Assembly (NCBI GenBank): GCA_904397205.1
Contig: CAJFOO010000003.1
Location: 1-51,397, forward strand
Reading direction: 5' to 3'
Origin: an uncultured Clostridia bacterium
GTDB lineage: Bacteria > Bacillota > Clostridia > Oscillospirales > Acutalibacteraceae
DNA: 51,397 bases
Below, piece by piece: positions 42,869-51,397 of this stretch. The position numbers and the translations under genes are program-made. The notes below the pieces were generated by a model. It saw nothing but the letters and a program-made list of their open reading frames with translations. It was not told where the DNA came from and made no database searches. Position 1 is the stretch's first letter, and each line of letters begins with the position of its first letter.

Positions 42869-44479
42869 ATGGCGACAAAGTATATTTTTGTGACAGGCGG
42901 CGTAGTTTCGGGCCTGGGGAAAGGGATTACGGCGGCGTCTTTGGGACGTCTGCTCAAAGCGCGCGGGCTGCGGGTGACCATGCAGAAATTCGATCCGTAC
43001 TTGAATATTGATCCGGGGACGATGAACCCCTTTCAGCACGGGGAAGTATTCGTGACGGAGGACGGTGCGGAAACCGATTTGGATTTGGGCCACTATGAAC
43101 GCTTTATTGACGAGAACCTTTCCCAAAACAGCAACGTGACCTCGGGCCGGATTTACTGGAACGTGCTGCAAAAAGAACGCAACGGCTATTATGAAGGCGG
43201 CACCGTGCAGGTGATTCCGCACATTACCAATGAAATCAAAACCAAGATTGCCGCCGCTACCGATCAGGTAGACGTCTCCATTGTGGAGGTGGGCGGTACG
43301 GTGGGCGATATCGAAAGCCAGCCTTTCCTGGAGGCGATCCGCCAATTTGCCACAGAGGTGGGCCGCCAGAGCTGCCTGTTTATCCATGTGACTCTGGTGC
43401 CGTATCTGGCGGCTTCCAGCGAGCAGAAAACCAAACCTACCCAGCACAGCGTGAAGGAACTGCTCTCGATTGGGATCCAGCCCGACATCATCGTGCTGCG
43501 CGCCGAGCAGGAGGTCAGTGAGGAACACAAGCGCAAAATCGCCCTGTTTTGCAATGTGCCCGAAAACTGCGTGATTCAGAATCTTGACCTGCCGCTTTTG
43601 TATTCGGTGCCGCTGGCCCTGCGCGACGAGCGCCTGGATGATATTGTGTGCAAGCGGTTTTCTCTCGATACCCACGGCCCCGATCTCACCGAATGGATCA
43701 CCATGGTGGATACGGCCCTGTCGGTAAAGGATTCGGTGACCATCGGGATGGTGGGGAAATACGTCGAACTCCACGACGCGTATCTGAGCGTGGCGGAGGC
43801 CCTTACCCACGGCGGGATTGGCAACAAGGTGAAGGTGCAGATCGAGTGGATCGATTCTGAATTGATCACCTCTTCCAATGTGGAGGAAATCCTGGGCGGG
43901 ATGGATGGCGTCCTGGTGCCCGGCGGGTTTGGCCAGCGGGGCGTGGAAGGCAAAATTGAAGCTATCCGGTATGTGCGCACACACCATATCCCGTTTTTGG
44001 GCATTTGTTTAGGGATGCAGCTTGCCGTGGTGGAGTATGCCCGTCATGTGCTGGGACTGGACGACGCCAATTCCGCTGAGTTTGATCCACAGAGCAAACA
44101 CCATGTGATTGATCTAATGCCCGAACAAAAGGATATCACCCAGCTGGGCGGGACCATGCGGCTGGGCCGGTATCCCTGCAAGCTGCTGCCGGGAAGCAAA
44201 GCCGAGGAGATTTATGGGGAAGCGATGATCTATGAACGCCACCGGCATCGTTTTGAAGTCAATAACGAATACCGCGAACCGCTGGAAAAGGCCGGGCTGG
44301 TTTTCTGCGGGCGTTCCCCGGACGGCCGTATTGCAGAGATGCTGGAGCTGCCTTCCCATCCGTGGTATATCGCGGCCCAGTTCCACCCGGAATTCAAGTC
44401 CCGTCCCAACCGCCCCCATCCGCTCTTCAAAGGGTTCATCGGCGCGGCGGTACGGCAGAAACAGGAAGCAAAAAAATGA
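42869..44479 (+). CDS. pyrG: CTP synthase (PyrG)
   Basis: Makes CTP from UTP, ATP and glutamine. 536 residues: N-terminal synthetase domain ([21 protein letters not shown]-loop; [32 protein letters not shown]) and C-terminal class I glutaminase with the nucleophile Cys380 in LGICLGMQ and the His-Glu pair in [12 protein letters not shown] 42869, 5 nt behind GGGAGG; ATG 42866 is too close. The open frame extends up to the promoter and its terminator, which cannot be coding. Confidence 0.97.
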   Translation: MATKYIFVTGGVVSGLGKGITAASLGRLLKARGLRVTMQKFDPYLNIDPGTMNPFQHGEVFVTEDGAETDLDLGHYERFIDENLSQNSNVTSGRIYWNVLQKERNGYYEGGTVQVIPHITNEIKTKIAAATDQVDVSIVEVGGTVGDIESQPFLEAIRQFATEVGRQSCLFIHVTLVPYLAASSEQKTKPTQHSVKELLSIGIQPDIIVLRAEQEVSEEHKRKIALFCNVPENCVIQNLDLPLLYSVPLALRDERLDDIVCKRFSLDTHGPDLTEWITMVDTALSVKDSVTIGMVGKYVELHDAYLSVAEALTHGGIGNKVKVQIEWIDSELITSSNVEEILGGMDGVLVPGGFGQRGVEGKIEAIRYVRTHHIPFLGICLGMQLAVVEYARHVLGLDDANSAEFDPQSKHHVIDLMPEQKDITQLGGTMRLGRYPCKLLPGSKAEEIYGEAMIYERHRHRFEVNNEYREPLEKAGLVFCGRSPDGRIAEMLELPSHPWYIAAQFHPEFKSRPNRPHPLFKGFIGAAVRQKQEAKK

Positions 44480-44507
44480 TCCCAGCCCGGTTGGCGGGCG
44501 GCAAAAG

Positions 44508-44545
44508 AAAAGGAGATGCACCGGTTTGGATGCATCTCCTTTTTG
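44508..44545. terminator. Bidirectional terminator between pyrG and rex
   Basis: AAAAGGAGATGCA (44508-44520) and TGCATCTCCTTTT (44531-44543), a 13-bp stem with a 10-nt loop, A-run before and T-run after. Confidence 0.93.
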
Positions 44546-44552
44546 TTCTGCA

Positions 44553-45218
44553 CTAAAAGCGTAGTGGCTTAGCGGCGGAACCGGGGTTCTCATTCATAAG
44601 GTAGCAAAGGGTCATCAAGCTGTCGCTTAAATGTACGGATTCGACCGTTACATCGGGATATTGGCGCAGGATATCAAAGTGGCTGAAATTCCAAAAGGTC
44701 CGGATTCCCAGCCCATACAAACGTTCCACCAGTTCGGCGGCGGCCTGCAAAGGGATGCATAGCACGGCCATTGTGGGTTTGTGCTGTTGACAAAACTCTT
44801 CGAGCTGCGCCACGTCGGTAACGATTAAATCGCACAGGGTGGATGTGCCGATGATAGCGGGATTGTTGTCAAACATACCGATGAGCTGGAACCCTTTGGT
44901 TTCAAATTTCAGGTAGGCCGATACCGCCTGGCCCAGATGACCGGATCCCAGCACTACCGCTTTATGGGTGTTCTGCAGGCCGAGGATATTGCCGATTTCT
45001 TTGCGCAGTTCGCTGACAATGTATCCGTACCCCTGCTGCCCGAAGCCGCCGAAGCAGTTTAAATCCTGCCGGATTTGGGAGGCGGTCAGGCCCATGCGCT
45101 CGGAGAGCTCTTTGGAAGAAATGCGGGTGACCCCGGTTTGTTCCAGATGGGATAAGTACCGGTAATACCGGGGCATACGGCGGATTACGGACATGGAAAT
45201 CCCGTCGCGTCTTGGCAT
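44553..45218 (-). CDS. rex: Redox-sensing transcriptional repressor Rex
   Basis: Senses the NADH/NAD ratio: NADH releases it from DNA. 221 residues. N-terminal winged helix (SVIRRMPRYYRYLSHLEQTG, SSKELSERMGLTASQIRQDL with the recognition helix), then a Rossmann domain with VVLGSGHLGQAVSAYL (NADH loop, GxGxxG-type) and IGMFDNNPAIIG, and the C-terminal swap helix FWNFSHFDI region. ATG 45218. Last gene of acn-icd-rex; a Rex-like site lies at the operon promoter, which suggests self-control. Confidence 0.95.
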   Translation of the reverse strand: MPRRDGISMSVIRRMPRYYRYLSHLEQTGVTRISSKELSERMGLTASQIRQDLNCFGGFGQQGYGYIVSELRKEIGNILGLQNTHKAVVLGSGHLGQAVSAYLKFETKGFQLIGMFDNNPAIIGTSTLCDLIVTDVAQLEEFCQQHKPTMAVLCIPLQAAAELVERLYGLGIRTFWNFSHFDILRQYPDVTVESVHLSDSLMTLCYLMNENPGSAAKPLRF

Positions 45219-45253
45219 ATTGTCATCCCCTCGTCTTCTCGAATTGCGTTAGA

Positions 45254-46471
45254 TTATAAGGATTGCTGCAGGCGTTCGTTGATAGCGCGCAGGAAAGCTT
45301 CGGTATCTACCGTCTGCTTGTTCGGCAGGGAAGAAAGGCTGGCCAGATCCCCGGTCATGACCCCTTCTTCGATTGTGCGTACGGTAGCCTGCTCCAGTTT
45401 GTCGGCAAAAGCGCACAGTGCGTCGTTGTGGTCGAGCTGGCCGCGCTTGCGCAAAGCGCCGGTCCAGGCAAACAGGGTGGCCACGGAGTTGGTGGAAGTT
45501 TTCTCCCCTTTGAGATGGCGGTAATAATGGCGCTGTACGGTGCCGTGGGCTGCCTCATACTCATACACGCCATCGGGCGAAACCAGTACGGAAGTCATCA
45601 TAGCCAGGCTGCCGAACGCGGTGGCTACCATGTCTGACATTACGTCGCCGTCATAGTTTTTGCACGCCCAGATGTAGCCGCCTTCCGAACGCACGACGCG
45701 CGCTACCGCATCGTCAATCAGGGTATAAAAATACTCAATACCCGCCGCAGTGAATTTCTCTTTGTATTCTGCTTCATAAATGTCAGCAAAGATATCCTTG
45801 AACCGGTGGTCGTAGGTTTTGGAGATCGTGTCCTTGGTGGCAAACCACAGATCCTGCCGGCTGTCGAGCGCAAAGTTGAAGCAGGCGCGCGCAAAGCTGC
45901 CGATGCTCTTATCCACGTTGTGCTGGCCCTGGATCACGCCGGGCGTGGTAAATTCATGGATGAGCTGGCGGGTTTCGGAGCCGTCGGGGGCGGTGACGAC
46001 CAGCTCGGCCTTGCAGTTTTCGCCCACGGCCATCTCCACGTTTTTGTACACGTCACCGTAGGCATGACGCGCAATGGTGATGGGTTTTTTCCAGCTCGGG
46101 ATAAACGGGGTGATGCCGTTGACCACAATAGGCGTACGGAATACCGTACCGTCCAGCATAGCACGGATGGTGCCGTTCGGAGATTTCCACATTTGGGTGA
46201 GGTGATATTCCTTCACCCGGTCGGCGTTGGGGGTAATGGTGGCGCATTTGACGGCCACGCCGTATTTTTTGGTCGCGTTCGCCGCGTCGATAGTCACCTG
46301 ATCTTTGGTGGCTTCGCGGTATTCCAGGCCCAGGTCGTAGTATTCGGTGTTCAGTTCCAGATACGGTTCCAGCAGGATTTCCTTGATCATTTTCCAGATG
46401 ACGCGGGTCATCTCGTCGCCGTCCATCTCGACCAGCGGGGTGGACATCGGGATTTTTTTCACAGCAGCCAT
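45254..46471 (-). CDS. icd: NADP-dependent isocitrate dehydrogenase (type II, eukaryote-like)
   Basis: Converts isocitrate to 2-oxoglutarate, giving NADPH. 405 residues, homodimeric type II class. Seen: [80 protein letters not shown] (metal aspartates) and [20 protein letters not shown], where the Arg-His behind GTV is the NADP-type pattern. ATG 46471 behind AAGGAGG; 12 bp after acn. With aconitase it forms the path from citrate to glutamate, usual in anaerobes with a split TCA cycle. Confidence 0.96.
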   Translation of the reverse strand: MAAVKKIPMSTPLVEMDGDEMTRVIWKMIKEILLEPYLELNTEYYDLGLEYREATKDQVTIDAANATKKYGVAVKCATITPNADRVKEYHLTQMWKSPNGTIRAMLDGTVFRTPIVVNGITPFIPSWKKPITIARHAYGDVYKNVEMAVGENCKAELVVTAPDGSETRQLIHEFTTPGVIQGQHNVDKSIGSFARACFNFALDSRQDLWFATKDTISKTYDHRFKDIFADIYEAEYKEKFTAAGIEYFYTLIDDAVARVVRSEGGYIWACKNYDGDVMSDMVATAFGSLAMMTSVLVSPDGVYEYEAAHGTVQRHYYRHLKGEKTSTNSVATLFAWTGALRKRGQLDHNDALCAFADKLEQATVRTIEEGVMTGDLASLSSLPNKQTVDTEAFLRAINERLQQSL

Positions 46472-46483
46472 ATCGCTTCCTCC

Positions 46484-48418
46484 TTATGTATTCTGTTCCC
46501 GGGTATAGTTGAGCAGTCCGCCGGCCAGGACCAATTCCCTCTGGCGGCCGGTCAGGACCGGATCCAGGGGGATTTCTGTGCCCTTGGTCTTGTTTTTCAG
46601 GATCACCTTGCCGTTTTCCGCAATCGCCCGGCGGATGTCCGGCAGTTCCAGTTCATCCATCTGGTCGATGCCGTCATAATCCGCTTCGTTGACAAATACC
46701 AGCGGGAGAATCCCGGCATTGGCCAGGTTCGCACAGTGGATCCGGGCAAAGGATTTGGCAATGACGGCCTGGATACCCAGATACAAGGGCACCAGCGCGG
46801 CGTGCTCGCGGGAAGAACCCTGCCCGTAGTTGGAGCCGCCGATCACGATCCCTTTGCCTTCTTTGCGGCAGCGGGCGGGGAATTCCTCATCGCATACGGC
46901 GAAGCAGAAATTCGACAGATAGGGGATATTGGAACGGTAGGGCAGGATTTTGGCGCCCGCCGGCATGATGTGGTCGGTGGTGATGTTGTCCCCGACCTTC
47001 AGCAGCGCCTTTGCCGCGATGGTTTCCGGCAGAGGCTGGCTCTGCGGGAATTCCTTGATATTGGGCCCGCGCAGGATTTCGACCTTGTCCATCTCCTCCA
47101 CCGGGGCGGGCGGGACGACCATGTTGTCGTTGATGAGGAAGGTTTCCGGCATGGGGATCGCAATGCCGCTGCCCAGTTCCTGCGGATTGGTGAATACGCC
47201 GGCCAGGGCGGAAGCGGCGGCGGTTTCCGGACTGACAAGGTATACTTGGGCGTCTGCCGTGCCGGAACGGCCTTCAAAGTTGCGGTTGAACGTGCGCAGG
47301 GACACGCCGCCGGAATTGGGGGACTGCCCCATGCCGATACAGGGACCGCAGGCGGATTCGAGGATCCGGGCCCCGGCGGCAATGAGATCGGCCAGCGCGC
47401 CGTTTTCGGCCAGCATGGTGTACACCTGCTTGGAGCCGGGGGCGATGGACAGGCTCACGTCCGGATGGACCGTCTTGTCCTTGAGGATGGCGGCAACGCG
47501 CATCAAATCCAGATAGGAGGAGTTGGTACACGAGCCGATGCACACCTGATCGATTTTGATTTTGCCGATGTCGTCCACGGATTTGACGTTGTCGGGCATA
47601 TGCGGGCAGGCGGCCAGGGGCTTTAAGGCGGAGAGATCGATGTCGATCACCTCGTCGTATACCGCGTCGGGATCGGCCTGCAGCGGGATCCAGTCCGCCT
47701 CGCGGCACTGCGCTTTGAGAAATGCTTTGGTTACCTCGTCAGAGGGGAAGATGGAGGTGGTCGCACCCAGCTCCGCCCCCATGTTGGTGATGGTCGCGCG
47801 CTCCGGGACGCTCAGGGTCGCTGCGCCCTCGCCGCCGTATTCGATGATTTTGCCTACCCCGCCCTTCACGGTCATGCGGCGCAGGACCTCGAGGATCACG
47901 TCTTTGGCGGAAACCCAGTCCGACAGTCTGCCGGTGAGGTTGATACGCACCATTTTAGGCATGGTGATGTGGTACGCGCCGCCGCCCATGGCCACGGCTA
48001 CATCGAGGCCGCCGGCGCCCATGGCCAGCATCCCGATGCCGCCGCCGGTAGGGGTGTGGCTGTCCGAGCCAATCAGGGTTTTTCCCGGGATGCCAAAGCG
48101 TTCCAGATGCACCTGGTGACAGATGCCGTTGCCCGGACGGGAGAAATAGATGCCGTGTTTTTTGGCGATGGACTGGATAAACCGATGGTCGTCGGCGTTT
48201 TCAAAGCCGGTTTGCAGGGTATTATGGTCGATGTAAGCCACGGAGCGTTCGGTTTTTACGCGGGGGACTCCCATAGCCTCAAATTCCAGATAAGCCATGG
48301 TGCCGGTGGCGTCCTGTGTGAGGGTCTGGTCGATTTTCAGCCCGACATCCTCACCAACGGCCATATTCCCGCTAAGCAGGTGCGCTTGTATGATTTTTTG
48401 TGCGATGGTATAACCCAA
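46484..48418 (-). CDS. acn: Aconitate hydratase
   Basis: Isomerises citrate to isocitrate with a 4Fe-4S cluster. 644 residues in one chain: domains 1-3 then the swivel domain (from about 500, KVGDNITTDHIMPAG and GSNYGQGSSREHAALVP). Cluster cysteines: GSCTNSSYLDL and ESACGPCIGMGQSPNS. Active-site pieces IGSDSHTPTGGGIGMLAMG. This ~640-residue single-chain type is the common clostridial aconitase. Related 3-isopropylmalate dehydratase is a two-subunit enzyme, so this is unlikely to be LeuCD. Start: TTG 48418, 10 nt behind AAAGGAG; the annotated frame extends 11 codons upstream through the ribosome binding site. First gene of acn-icd-rex. Confidence 0.94.
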   Translation of the reverse strand: MGYTIAQKIIQAHLLSGNMAVGEDVGLKIDQTLTQDATGTMAYLEFEAMGVPRVKTERSVAYIDHNTLQTGFENADDHRFIQSIAKKHGIYFSRPGNGICHQVHLERFGIPGKTLIGSDSHTPTGGGIGMLAMGAGGLDVAVAMGGGAYHITMPKMVRINLTGRLSDWVSAKDVILEVLRRMTVKGGVGKIIEYGGEGAATLSVPERATITNMGAELGATTSIFPSDEVTKAFLKAQCREADWIPLQADPDAVYDEVIDIDLSALKPLAACPHMPDNVKSVDDIGKIKIDQVCIGSCTNSSYLDLMRVAAILKDKTVHPDVSLSIAPGSKQVYTMLAENGALADLIAAGARILESACGPCIGMGQSPNSGGVSLRTFNRNFEGRSGTADAQVYLVSPETAAASALAGVFTNPQELGSGIAIPMPETFLINDNMVVPPAPVEEMDKVEILRGPNIKEFPQSQPLPETIAAKALLKVGDNITTDHIMPAGAKILPYRSNIPYLSNFCFAVCDEEFPARCRKEGKGIVIGGSNYGQGSSREHAALVPLYLGIQAVIAKSFARIHCANLANAGILPLVFVNEADYDGIDQMDELELPDIRRAIAENGKVILKNKTKGTEIPLDPVLTGRQRELVLAGGLLNYTREQNT

Positions 48419-48458
48419 GGGGATCAAACTCCTTTCGGGGCGGCCGGGCAAGGGCCGC

Positions 48459-48476
48459 CTGTTTTTACTTTAACAA
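48459..48476 (-). promoter_or_regulatory. Rex-like operator at the acn promoter
   Basis: Minus strand TTGTTAA-AGTA-AAAACAG, compared with the Rex consensus TTGTTAA-NNNN-TTAACAA: one half perfect, the other 4 of 7. It lies 9 bp behind the -10 box, over the transcription start region, in the operon that encodes Rex. Confidence 0.5.
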
Positions 48477-48485
48477 TGTACTCTT

Positions 48486-48514
48486 ATTATCGTATAGAAT
48501 TCAAATCTTGTCAA
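48486..48514 (-). promoter_or_regulatory. Sigma-A promoter of acn-icd-rex
   Basis: Minus strand TTGACA (48514-48509), 17 bp, GATAAT (48491-48486), about 68 bp before the acn start. Confidence 0.85.
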
Positions 48515-48607
48515 TATTGCGGGGCAGGAAATCTCACAAGAAACTGCGGCCTTGCGGAAAGATTTTACTGGAGAATCGCTGAACTGGGAAGTTTGTCCGG
48601 CCAAACC

Positions 48608-48636
48608 TTGCCGGATTGTCCACAGGGTGCTATAAT
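48608..48636 (+). promoter_or_regulatory. Sigma-A promoter of the tepA-ftsK unit
   Basis: TTGCCG (48608-48613), 17 bp, TATAAT (48631-48636). The 331-bp gap 48419-48749 thus holds two divergent promoters and the Rex-like site; I see nothing else in it. Confidence 0.8.
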
Positions 48637-48749
48637 AAACCTCACAGCCACCGGATAAGCGCACGGCAGGAAGTATGATTTTCGTCAAAAAGGCAAATAC
48701 TACCATGTGGAAACCGCATTTTCAGCGGGACACGAAGGAGGAACGCTTT

Positions 48750-49562
48750 ATGGCAAATCATGTATCGCCGCCCCGTGGGGTCTGGAGCGCCCAGCCGGCC
48801 CTGCAAAACCAGGAGAATCCCCCGCAGGACGCCCCGGCAGAGGGTTCCATTCAGGAATCCGGCTCCGTGGTCACCAACGACGGCCACTCGTCTATCCACT
48901 GTCTGACCATCATCGGCCAGATTGAAGGGCACTACATCCTGCCCAGCCAGAACAAGACAACCAAGTATGAGCATGTGATCCCCCGGTTGGTATCCATCGA
49001 ACAGGATCCGGAAATCGAAGGATTGCTCATCCTGCTCAACACCGTCGGCGGGGATGTGGAAGCCGGCCTGGCCCTGGCAGAACTGGTGGCCGGTATGACG
49101 AAACCGACAGTATCCGTGGTGCTGGGAGGCGGCCATTCCATCGGGGTGCCGCTGGCCGTAGCGGCGCGGCGGTCTTTCATCGTGCCCACGGCTACCATGA
49201 CCATCCATCCGGTGCGGATGAACGGGCTGCTCCTGGGGGTACCGCAGACGTTTGAGTATTTCCAGCGGATGCAGCATCGGATCACCCAGTTTGTGACACA
49301 GCATTCGGGGATTTCCGCCCAGCGGTTCCACGATCTGGCGATGAATACGGAAGAACTGGTCATGGATATTGGCACGGTACTCAATGGGGAACAGGCTGTG
49401 GAGGAAGGACTCATCGACAGCCTGGGGACGCTTTCCCAGGCGATCGACTGCCTGCAGGGGATGATTGACCAGCGGCGGCAGGAGAATCCCCAGGCCGGTG
49501 CGAAAAAAACCAAAACAACAGCGAAAAAAAGCAGTCCCAAGGGAAAAAAACCGAAGGGCTGA
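48750..49562 (+). CDS. tepA: ClpP-family serine protease of the TepA type
   Basis: 270 residues. ClpP/crotonase fold: [40 protein letters not shown], the nucleophile elbow [14 protein letters not shown] (Ser130), and [13 protein letters not shown] with the second catalytic residue (His). The catalytic residues look intact. The N-terminal ~50 residues are proline/glutamine-rich and the C-terminal ~25 are Lys-rich ([21 protein letters not shown]), both absent from ClpP itself. B. subtilis tepA (ymfB) also lies next to spoIIIE, as here, which supports the call. Its role (protein export or spore-related proteolysis) is poorly known. ATG 48750 behind AAGGAGG. Confidence 0.9.
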   Translation: MANHVSPPRGVWSAQPALQNQENPPQDAPAEGSIQESGSVVTNDGHSSIHCLTIIGQIEGHYILPSQNKTTKYEHVIPRLVSIEQDPEIEGLLILLNTVGGDVEAGLALAELVAGMTKPTVSVVLGGGHSIGVPLAVAARRSFIVPTATMTIHPVRMNGLLLGVPQTFEYFQRMQHRITQFVTQHSGISAQRFHDLAMNTEELVMDIGTVLNGEQAVEEGLIDSLGTLSQAIDCLQGMIDQRRQENPQAGAKKTKTTAKKSSPKGKKPKG

Positions 49563-49658
49563 GTGTTTCCGGCGGTTTTGGCCGCCGGTACATAAACAGG
49601 GAACGGAAAAGAAATATTTCAATCATTTTTGCTTTTAGAAAGAGGGTGGGGACTCCCC

Positions 49659-51397
49659 ATGGCGGAAAAAAAAGCGGCCCGGCCTGCGGCAAAGCACGCC
49701 GCCGCCAAAAAGAAAAACAAGACGGGATCCTCCCGCGGCGGGCGAAAGACCCAAAGCCAGCCCCGGGACGTGGAAGCGATGCGCCGCCACAACCAGGTGG
49801 TGGCGATTGTCCTGTTTGCGGTTTCGATTTTACTGGGGTGCCTGGTGCTGATCCCGGGCGATGTGGTGTGGCGGTGGATCCATGATTTTATTTTAGGGCT
49901 GTTTGGATTTTTAAGCATCCTGTGGCCGATCCTGTTGTGTTATATCTCGGTGATGATTGCCCTGGGGCGTTCCGCCAAACCCAAAGCCGGCTTCAAGATG
50001 ATTCTGATTGTCGCCATTATGGTGCTGCTGTGCGGCACGGTGTATATTTTCCAGTTTGGCGATTCCCAAAAGGGCATTTCCTTCTGGACCAAGCTCGGCA
50101 GCCTGTACCAGAGCGGCACGGAAGCCCGCAGCGCCGGGCTGTTCAGCGGGCTCATCGGCGTGCCGTTTGTCGCGGTGCTGGGGTCGGTGGGTGCAAAGGT
50201 GGTGTCGATCCTGCTTTTGTTTGTAGCGGTCATGATTTTTACGGGCGCAACGCTCGGCCAGTTGTTCCGTACTTTGGCGCGGCCGCCCAAAGCCGTGGTA
50301 CAGAAAGCACGGGAACGCCGCGAGGCGAAGGAGTGGGAAGAACAGGGGCAGGAGGTCTGGGTCCCGCCGGTATCCGGAGGGAGCGATACGCGCATCGATA
50401 TCCCGCTCTCCGGCAAAGGCCCAAAGGCCGGCCGGGCTTCCCGGGAACCGACCAGCCAAAGCCAGGAAAAACGCGAGCGGCTGGAACAGGCGTTCCAGGA
50501 TATTCCGGACATGCCTGCCCAGACGCCGCCCGCTGCTCCGGCAGAGGGTGTGCCGCTGGAGGAGGATTGGGAGGTAACGATTCCCAAGGTGCCGCCGCGC
50601 AAGCCGAAAACCGAGGAGGAAGAAGGTTCTGCGGCCGCGGCCGCCGCTGCTTTTATGGAAAAGGCGCGGGCCGCCCAGCAGGAGCCGTCGCCTGCCCCTG
50701 AACCGAAGCCGGAACAAACGGAAGGGGAGGATGCTGTGCTTCCCGAAGGCCTGGAGCGCGCGCTGAACGCAGTCGAGGCAGGCCCGCCGGAAGAAACCTA
50801 CCAGTTCCCGCCGGTGGATCTGCTCAAGGCCAGCGAGGCCACCAACCAGGAAGACGTGACCCGGGAACTGCAAATAAACGGGCAGATGCTGGTGGATACC
50901 CTTAAGAGTTTCGGCGTGCAGGCAAAGATCCTCGACATCAGCCGGGGACCTGCCGTCACCCGTTATGAATTGCAGCCAGCCGCCGGGGTGAAGATCAGCA
51001 AGATTACGAACCTGGCCGACGATATTGCTTTGAACCTGGCTGCATCCGGGGTGCGGATCGAGGCTCCTATCCCGGGCAAGGCTGCCGTGGGCATCGAGGT
51101 GCCGAATAAAACCGTCAGCGTTGTGCGGATGCGCGAGCTGGTGGAATCCAACGCGTTCATAAACGCCAAGAGCAAGCTGGCCGTAGCGCTGGGACGGGAT
51201 ATTTCCGGCCAGGTGACCGTGGCGGATCTGGCCAAAATGCCCCATCTGCTCATTGCCGGCTCTACCGGTTCGGGTAAATCGGTATGCATCAATTCCCTGA
51301 TTGTGAGCCTGCTCTACAAGGCCACGCCGGACGAGGTCCGTTTCCTGATGGTGGATCCCAAGGTGGTGGAGCTGGGCATTTATAATGGGATCCCGCA
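49659..51397 (+). CDS. ftsK: DNA translocase FtsK/SpoIIIE (3' end cut off)
   Basis: Pumps chromosomal DNA through the closing septum in division or sporulation. 579 codons visible; the frame is open to the window edge. Basic N-terminus (about 1-45), four membrane helices (about 47-205, beginning [20 protein letters not shown]), a long acidic Pro/Ala/Glu linker (about 215-400), then the motor: alpha domain [20 protein letters not shown], and the Walker A loop [19 protein letters not shown] near residue 535; the visible part ends just after [14 protein letters not shown]. The Walker B, gamma domain and stop lie outside. ATG 49659 behind AAAGAGGGTGG. Confidence 0.95.
   Translation, partial: MAEKKAARPAAKHAAAKKKNKTGSSRGGRKTQSQPRDVEAMRRHNQVVAIVLFAVSILLGCLVLIPGDVVWRWIHDFILGLFGFLSILWPILLCYISVMIALGRSAKPKAGFKMILIVAIMVLLCGTVYIFQFGDSQKGISFWTKLGSLYQSGTEARSAGLFSGLIGVPFVAVLGSVGAKVVSILLLFVAVMIFTGATLGQLFRTLARPPKAVVQKARERREAKEWEEQGQEVWVPPVSGGSDTRIDIPLSGKGPKAGRASREPTSQSQEKRERLEQAFQDIPDMPAQTPPAAPAEGVPLEEDWEVTIPKVPPRKPKTEEEEGSAAAAAAAFMEKARAAQQEPSPAPEPKPEQTEGEDAVLPEGLERALNAVEAGPPEETYQFPPVDLLKASEATNQEDVTRELQINGQMLVDTLKSFGVQAKILDISRGPAVTRYELQPAAGVKISKITNLADDIALNLAASGVRIEAPIPGKAAVGIEVPNKTVSVVRMRELVESNAFINAKSKLAVALGRDISGQVTVADLAKMPHLLIAGSTGSGKSVCINSLIVSLLYKATPDEVRFLMVDPKVVELGIYNGIP

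Noticed and set aside
45806-47626. 606-residue open frame antisense to icd and acn
   Set aside because: Lies over two fully recognised genes; its composition (His/Gly/Val/Phe-rich) is typical of a reverse-frame shadow.
46484-48418. The aconitase-family gene as the missing leuC-leuD function
   Set aside because: It is a single-chain aconitase-type protein in an operon with icd; isopropylmalate dehydratase is a two-subunit enzyme, so this reading is unlikely.

Overview
The window looks like chromosomal core DNA of a fairly GC-rich low-copy-promoter Firmicute of class Clostridia, most likely in or near the Oscillospirales (Ruminococcaceae/Oscillospiraceae). Reasons seen in the sequence: strong AAAGGAGG ribosome binding sites, near-consensus sigma-A promoters with 17-18 bp spacers, a division/cell-wall (dcw) cluster headed by a SpoVD-type PBP, a CtsR-McsA-McsB-ClpC operon, a GlgB-GlgC-GlgD-GlgA glycogen operon, a T-box leader, a TPP riboswitch, Rex, and a TepA-FtsK/SpoIIIE pair. 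The exact species cannot be read from the sequence. I saw no phage, insertion sequence, CRISPR array, rRNA or tRNA.

Layout. 1-9.3 kb (+): dcw cluster: SpoVD-like PBP (cut by the window start), a small protein resembling a piece of a Mur ligase, mraY, ftsW/spoVE, murG, murA, ftsQ and ftsZ, the last with its own promoter. murE, murF and murD are absent from their usual places. 9.4-15.3 kb (-): glycogen operon glgB>glgC>glgD>glgA. 15.7-20.8 kb: accessory mix: secreted lipoprotein, AGCS sodium/amino-acid symporter, GNAT acetyltransferase, two XRE-type regulators and a histidine phosphatase. 20.9-25.2 kb (+): T-box controlled leuA-leuB followed by azlC-azlD. 25.25-29.5 kb (+): rsmA, a tiny membrane protein, an ABC-F ATPase, GDPD, macrodomain protein and GNAT. 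29.7-33.3 kb (-): TPP-riboswitch operon thiD-thiC-thiE-HAD phosphatase. 33.3-35.5 kb: asparaginase (-), HD protein (+), two tandem 43-residue cysteine-rich membrane microproteins (-) found by hand translation. 35.6-40.2 kb (+): ctsR-mcsA-mcsB-clpC with a CtsR box on the promoter. 40.3-44.5 kb: S1-domain protein (-), cyclophilin lipoprotein, DUF4870-like membrane protein and pyrG (+) with an attenuator-like leader. 44.6-48.4 kb (-): acn-icd-rex. 48.75 kb to the end (+): TepA-like ClpP-family protein and FtsK/SpoIIIE (cut by the window end).

How it fits together: peptidoglycan precursor export and septation (mraY, murG, ftsW, SpoVD, ftsQ, ftsZ, ftsK), carbon storage (glg), leucine synthesis plus branched-chain amino-acid export, thiamine synthesis, the oxidative arm from citrate to 2-oxoglutarate under a probable redox sensor, and heat-shock proteolysis through arginine phosphorylation. 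The most interesting unexplained items are regulatory: a promoter-spacer dyad plus leader terminator at pyrG, a dyad embracing the cyclophilin promoter, two repeats exactly on the -35 and -10 of an XRE regulator gene, a Rex-like site at acn. On the protein side they are the Mur-ligase-like remnant, an ABC-F protein with a degenerate second ATP site, a HAD phosphatase coupled to thiE, and the tandem cysteine-rich microproteins.
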